A program made the position numbers and the translations under genes. The notes under the pieces are model-generated. The model was not told the origin of the DNA. It searched no databases and worked only from the letters and a program-made list of their open reading frames with translations. From assembly GCA_013817305.1 (NCBI GenBank), contig JACDCY010000013.1, positions 1 through 42,933 on the forward strand: a stretch of 42,933 nucleotides of DNA. The letters run 5' to 3'. Position 1 is the stretch's first letter. The number at the start of each line of letters is the position of its first letter. Source of the stretch: Gemmatimonadaceae bacterium. Lineage in GTDB: Bacteria > Gemmatimonadota > Gemmatimonadetes > Gemmatimonadales > Gemmatimonadaceae. This document shows positions 39,128 through 42,933 of the stretch, in pieces.

Positions 39128-39673
39128 GGGGAATCCAAGTTCGGAGTGCACCAGTTCCGAGAAGGCCAGTTGCGAGAGGCATTCGCCGGTCAGAAAGGGA
39201 TTGGTTCGAGCCGGGAGGCGTGGGTGACGAGCCACTCGCTGGACGCGCCTCTTTACAGCATGCAGGACCACCGCAAGCTCCACGTATGGGCAAGGGCGCA
39301 CGCGCTCGCGATCGCTGCTCGCCGGGCGACGCGCGAGTTTCCTCCGAGCGGTTATGCATCGCTTCAATCCCAGATTGTGCGCGCGGCCGAATCCGTCCTA
39401 TTCAACATCATTGAAGGTTGTGGGGGCCGGACGCCGAAAGACTTCGCCAAATTCCTCGACACCAGCGTCAAGTCCACCATGGAGCTCGAGGGCGAACTCG
39501 AACTCGCGAAAGATTACGGCGCGCTAGGACACCGCGAATGGAGGACGCTGTCCCAGGAGGTCGTGGAAGTTCGTCGCATGCTCTGCGGCCTCAGGACAAA
39601 GGTTTTAGCCCGGCCGGTCGTCACTGGCTAACTGGCACACTCGCCACTGGTGCACTCCAAACTTGGATTCCCC
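39128..39673. mobile_element. inverted-repeat-bounded four-helix-bundle cassette
   Basis: Positions 39128-39171 and 39630-39673 are 44-nt inverted repeats identical at 38 positions, with perfect runs such as GGGGAATCCAAGTT and GGAGTGCACCAGT. The only gene between them is the four-helix-bundle protein, whose stop codon reaches into the right arm. No transposase is present. The arms could base-pair in RNA to make a long stem with the gene in the loop, as in 23S rRNA intervening sequences. I see no clear target duplication. Confidence 0.75.
39260..39631 (+). CDS. four-helix-bundle protein (23S rRNA intervening-sequence type)
   Basis: A 123-residue all-helical protein of the TIGR02436 family. 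Landmarks are DHRKLHVWARAHALAIAA at the N-terminus, SLQSQIVRAAESVLFNIIEG in the middle, and a C-terminal ELELAKDYGAL. Proteins of this fold are encoded in 23S rRNA intervening sequences of some bacteria and are cousins of the Avd accessory protein of diversity-generating retroelements. Function in solo form is unknown; RNA or nucleic-acid binding is often proposed from the basic surface. ATG 39260 fits the family N-terminus, but no good SD is seen. The gene fills an inverted-repeat-bounded cassette between lepA and mfd. Confidence 0.88.
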   Translation: MQDHRKLHVWARAHALAIAARRATREFPPSGYASLQSQIVRAAESVLFNIIEGCGGRTPKDFAKFLDTSVKSTMELEGELELAKDYGALGHREWRTLSQEVVEVRRMLCGLRTKVLARPVVTG

Positions 39674-39702
39674 TTGCGAGTCTCCAGGACGCTCGCAGCG
39701 GC

Positions 39703-39723
39703 AACCCATAACCAGCAACCAAC
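39703..39723. repeat. degenerate heptamer array upstream of mfd
   Basis: AACCCAT, AACCAGC and AACCAAC in tandem, 38 nt before the mfd start codon and outside the right arm of the four-helix-bundle cassette. Confidence 0.55.
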
Positions 39724-39760
39724 ACCCTCGACTCGCGGCTGAGTAGTTTGCTAGGCCCCA

Positions 39761-42700
39761 ATGCCTCTCCCGCTCCTGCTGTCCGCAGTCGAAGGCCTGC
39801 CGTCTTTTACTAGCCTCCTCGATCGCGTTCCATCTCCGGGCCACCGTGTCCGGGTCGCCGGCCTGCATGGCTCGAGCGACGCCGTCCTGGTCAGCGCGCT
39901 GTCGCGCCGCCTGGAACGGCGGTTTTTCGTGGTCGTATGCGACGCCGTTCCCGAGGCGGAGCGCTGGCTCGCGGACATCGGCGCGGTAAGCGACGACGAG
40001 TCGGTGGCGTTTTATCCGCCGCGCGAGGCGTTCGGTGAGGCCGAGCCGCACGCGGAAGTCGCCGGCGAGCGCGTGGAGACGCTGGAGCGCATGGCCCGCG
40101 GCGGGATCCGCGTCCTGCTAACGACGGCGCGCGCAGTAATGGAGCGCACGAGGCTCGCTCGCGCCCTGTCAGCCGCGCGGCTGGAGCTCCGCAAGGGCGA
40201 CGTGCACCGCCTCACCAATCTGATCGATCACCTCGAGTCGATCGGATTCGAGCGCGTGGACATGGTCGACGACGTCGCGCAGCTCAGCGTGCGCGGCGGA
40301 ATTCTCGACATCTACGGCTTCGGCATGGCCGAGCCCGTGCGGGTCGAGTTCTTCGGCGACGAGATCGTGGAGCTGCGTCACTTCGACGTGGGATCTCAGC
40401 GGTCCACCAGGGAAGCCGAGCTCGCTCTCGTGCTTCCGGTCGACGGGCAGGTTACCACCGGCGCGGAGGAATTCGAGCGCATATCCATCGCGGACCTGTG
40501 GTCGCCCGACACGATCGTCGTGTACCCGGAGGGAGCGAAGTTCGAAGCGGAGCTGGCGCGCACGTGGCACGAAGCGCAGCACCACATCGATCTTGCGCGC
40601 CGCCGCGGCGAGGACGCGCCCGACCGGGAGGAGCTATACGACCGGCCTGAGGACGTAACGCAGCGTCTCGGGTCATTCGGGTCGGTGGCACTGGCCGGCT
40701 CAGCGATGGACGGCGATGCAATCGTGTTCCCGATCCGCGCGCCCGAGACGATCGCGCGCGACATCAAGCAGCTCCGTCGCACGGTGCGCGACGGAACTCC
40801 GACCGTGATTTTGTGCGACAACGCGGGGCAGGCGGAGCGGCTCGAGGAGCTGCTGGACGACGGACCGGGGCCCAGGTCGCCGGCGGCGCTCGCGATAGGA
40901 GTGCTGCACCGCGGGTTCGTGGTTCCCCCGCGCGGAATGGACGCGGGTCTTCGCGTCCTGACCGATCACGAGATATTCAGCCGCGAGCGCCGGATCAGGC
41001 GCGCGCGAAAGTATTCCGGCGGGACTGCGTGGGATTCGGGCGCCGCTCTCAAGCCGGGCGATTACGTGGTGCACCTCGAGCATGGCGTCGGCATCTACCG
41101 CGGAATGGAGAAGCTGTTCGTGCGCGAGAGCACCGTGGAAGTCGCGGTGATCGAGTACGCGGGCGGCGACCGGCTCAACGTCCCGTTGTACAAGATCGAT
41201 CAGCTCGAGCGGTTCCGCGCCGCCGACGACATCGACGGAGATTCCGCTCCCCCGCACCTGCACAAGCTCGGGGGGAAGAAGTGGCAGCAGCAGCGTGACC
41301 GGACGCGCGCGGCCATCCAGGAGATGACGGCGGAGCTGCTCGACCTGTACGCGCGGCGGAAAATCGCCACGAGGCCGCAGCACGTGCCGGATACGGCTTG
41401 GCAGCGGCAGCTCGAGTCCTCGTTTCTCTTCGAGGACACCCCCGACCAGCGGCGCGCCACGGAGGACGTGAAAGCTGACATGGAGGGCCCGCGGCCCATG
41501 GACCGCTTGCTCGTGGGCGATGTTGGCTACGGGAAGACCGAGATAGCCGTGCGCGCCGCCTTCAAGGCCGTGCAGTCGGGCCGGCAGGTGGCGGTACTGG
41601 TGCCGACCACCATCCTTGCCGACCAGCACGCGCGCACCTTCGGCGATCGGCTCGCCGATTTCCCGGTCACGGTGCGCACACTCAGCCGTTTTCAGACGAG
41701 CAAGGAGCAGGACGACGTCCTGGTCGAGATCAAGGCGGGGAAGGCCGACATAGTCATCGGCACGCACCGGCTCCTAAGCTCAGACGTGAGCTTCGGAAAT
41801 CTCGGTCTGATAGTGGTGGACGAAGAGCACCGCTTCGGCGTGAAGCACAAGGAGCGCCTGAAGCAGCTCCGGCTGGAGACTGACGCGCTTACGCTGACGG
41901 CGACGCCCATTCCGCGGACGCTGCACCTCTCGCTGGCCGGGCTGCGGGACATGACCCTCATGCAGACCGCGCCGCGCGACCGGTCGCCGGTTCTCACCTT
42001 CGTCGAGCCGTGGGACGAGGGACTTCTCGAGGAGGGAATCGCGCGCGAGCTCGATCGCGGCGGCCAGGTCTTCTTCGTGCACAACCGGATCGAGACGATT
42101 CAGGCAATAGCTGACCATGTGCAACGGCTCGCGCCCCGCGCGCGCATCGGCGTTGCGCACGGACAGATGCGCGAGCGGGATCTCGAAGCCGTGATGCGCA
42201 GGTTCGTCAATGAAGAGCTGGATATTCTCGTCTCGACGATGATCGTGGAGTCGGGGCTCGACGTGCCCAACGCGAACACGATGTTCGTAAACCGCGCCGA
42301 CACGCTCGGCCTGGCCCAGCTCTACCAGCTCCGCGGCCGCGTCGGCCGCTCCCACCGGCGCGCGTACTGCTACCTGATCGTGCCCGAGACCGTGGACGAA
42401 GAGGCGAACCGCCGACTCAAGGTCCTCGAGCACCACACGGAGCTCGGCTCGGGATACCGCATCGCGCTCAAAGACATGGAGCTGAGGGGGGCGGGCAATC
42501 TCCTGGGGCCCGAGCAGTCCGGCTTCGTCCAGGCGGTGGGCTTCGACATGTATCTCCGGTTGCTCGACGAGACCGTGCGCCGGATGCTGCGGGGCGATAC
42601 GGGCCAGAAGCTGCTACCCGCTGAAGTCTCGCTCGACCTTCCCGCGTTTCTTCCGGACGACTACATCCCGTCACAGGACGCCAAGCTCGACATTTATCGA

Positions 42701-42933
42701 AGGCTGACGAACCTTACGGAGCCGGCCGATGTCGAACAGGTGAGGCAGGAGGTGCGGGACCGGTTCGGCCCGCTGCCTGAGGCGGCCGAAGGCTTCTTCC
42801 GGACTAGCCTGCTCCGGGTGCTGGGCGGCACGCTCGAAATCGAGTCCATTTTCGTGCGGGGCGGGGAGGCCCGTATTACCTTTAGAGATTATGCCGTACC
42901 GCGCGTGAAAGGTCTCGCGGCGGCGTTTCAGGA
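39761..42933 (+). CDS. mfd: transcription-repair coupling factor Mfd (3' end outside window)
   Basis: The first 1057 codons of Mfd, which strips RNA polymerase stalled at lesions and recruits UvrA. Visible parts are the UvrB-like N-terminus, the RNA-polymerase-interacting CarD-like domain (GDYVVHLEHGVGIYRGMEKL, about residue 432), and the translocase with Walker A GDVGYGKTE (about 586), DEEH box VVDEEHRFG (about 687), TATPIPRTL, the motif VI region QLRGRVGRSHRRAYCYL and the start of the C-terminal TRCF domain. The window ends inside the last domain; no stop is seen. The start ATG at 39761 gives a normal N-terminus but has no strong SD. Confidence 0.97.
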   Translation, partial: MPLPLLLSAVEGLPSFTSLLDRVPSPGHRVRVAGLHGSSDAVLVSALSRRLERRFFVVVCDAVPEAERWLADIGAVSDDESVAFYPPREAFGEAEPHAEVAGERVETLERMARGGIRVLLTTARAVMERTRLARALSAARLELRKGDVHRLTNLIDHLESIGFERVDMVDDVAQLSVRGGILDIYGFGMAEPVRVEFFGDEIVELRHFDVGSQRSTREAELALVLPVDGQVTTGAEEFERISIADLWSPDTIVVYPEGAKFEAELARTWHEAQHHIDLARRRGEDAPDREELYDRPEDVTQRLGSFGSVALAGSAMDGDAIVFPIRAPETIARDIKQLRRTVRDGTPTVILCDNAGQAERLEELLDDGPGPRSPAALAIGVLHRGFVVPPRGMDAGLRVLTDHEIFSRERRIRRARKYSGGTAWDSGAALKPGDYVVHLEHGVGIYRGMEKLFVRESTVEVAVIEYAGGDRLNVPLYKIDQLERFRAADDIDGDSAPPHLHKLGGKKWQQQRDRTRAAIQEMTAELLDLYARRKIATRPQHVPDTAWQRQLESSFLFEDTPDQRRATEDVKADMEGPRPMDRLLVGDVGYGKTEIAVRAAFKAVQSGRQVAVLVPTTILADQHARTFGDRLADFPVTVRTLSRFQTSKEQDDVLVEIKAGKADIVIGTHRLLSSDVSFGNLGLIVVDEEHRFGVKHKERLKQLRLETDALTLTATPIPRTLHLSLAGLRDMTLMQTAPRDRSPVLTFVEPWDEGLLEEGIARELDRGGQVFFVHNRIETIQAIADHVQRLAPRARIGVAHGQMRERDLEAVMRRFVNEELDILVSTMIVESGLDVPNANTMFVNRADTLGLAQLYQLRGRVGRSHRRAYCYLIVPETVDEEANRRLKVLEHHTELGSGYRIALKDMELRGAGNLLGPEQSGFVQAVGFDMYLRLLDETVRRMLRGDTGQKLLPAEVSLDLPAFLPDDYIPSQDAKLDIYRRLTNLTEPADVEQVRQEVRDRFGPLPEAAEGFFRTSLLRVLGGTLEIESIFVRGGEARITFRDYAVPRVKGLAAAFQ

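Noticed and set aside
39128-39673. Diversity-generating retroelement
   Set aside because: The four-helix protein resembles Avd accessory proteins, but there is no reverse transcriptase, template repeat or variable repeat in the window.

Overview
The window is a high-GC bacterial chromosome segment, densely packed with housekeeping genes and carrying two small accessory islands. Gene content and style fit Gemmatimonadota: DUF885 lipoprotein, a DUF2946-like protein beside a CarboxypepD_reg/TonB receptor, overlapping gene ends, a solo four-helix-bundle protein, and many heptamer repeats. This assignment is inferred from content; there is no rRNA in the window to prove it. I see no tRNA, rRNA or CRISPR array.

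Layout. 1-6.0 kb: an SDR oxidoreductase, a DUF885 lipoprotein, uvrA and a small GlsB/YeaQ-type membrane protein. 6.0-7.5 kb: a decayed ABC-transporter ATPase, a PP2C phosphatase and a small ORF. 7.6-13 kb: tyrosine/homogentisate catabolism (4-hydroxyphenylpyruvate dioxygenase, homogentisate dioxygenase), two tandem copies of a tiny exported membrane protein, and acetoacetyl-CoA synthetase. The last could use acetoacetate, an end product of homogentisate breakdown. 13-19 kb (minus): DinB-like and HD phosphohydrolase genes, then ATP-dependent PEP carboxykinase and a malic enzyme-phosphotransacetylase fusion, a C4/C3 node. 19-22.3 kb: a His/Cys-rich small protein, a TonB-dependent receptor and a Sco1/SenC lipoprotein, probably a copper or metal handling group.

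22.5-25.3 kb is accessory: a propeller-like lipoprotein, then a Cys-rich lipoprotein followed by a small exported partner. A similar lipoprotein-plus-partner module recurs at 35.4-36.8 kb. 25.4-33.9 kb is one compact minus-strand operon of ten genes with touching or overlapping ends: ROK glucokinase, PfkB kinase, a STAS-like/HATPase regulator, a STAS-like/winged-helix-like regulator, a small unknown protein, a cystathionine gamma-synthase-type enzyme (apparently starting at CTG), ftsE, ftsX, an EnvC-like activator and endonuclease IV. A glycosyltransferase family 9 gene lies upstream. 37-42.9 kb holds lepA and mfd, divergently arranged, with a 546-bp four-helix-bundle cassette bounded by 44-nt inverted repeats between them; mfd runs off the window end.

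The most unusual signals are repeats. (1) Short arrays of tandem heptamers, with a different sequence at each locus, occur at about eight places, two of them inside genes. (2) Composite palindromes occur in two intergenic regions with a shared 34-nt core but unrelated outer stems; a structurally similar palindrome sits in frame inside the acetoacetyl-CoA synthetase gene. (3) The inverted-repeat-bounded four-helix-bundle cassette resembles a 23S rRNA intervening sequence living outside rRNA. Together they suggest a family of small non-autonomous elements in this genome.
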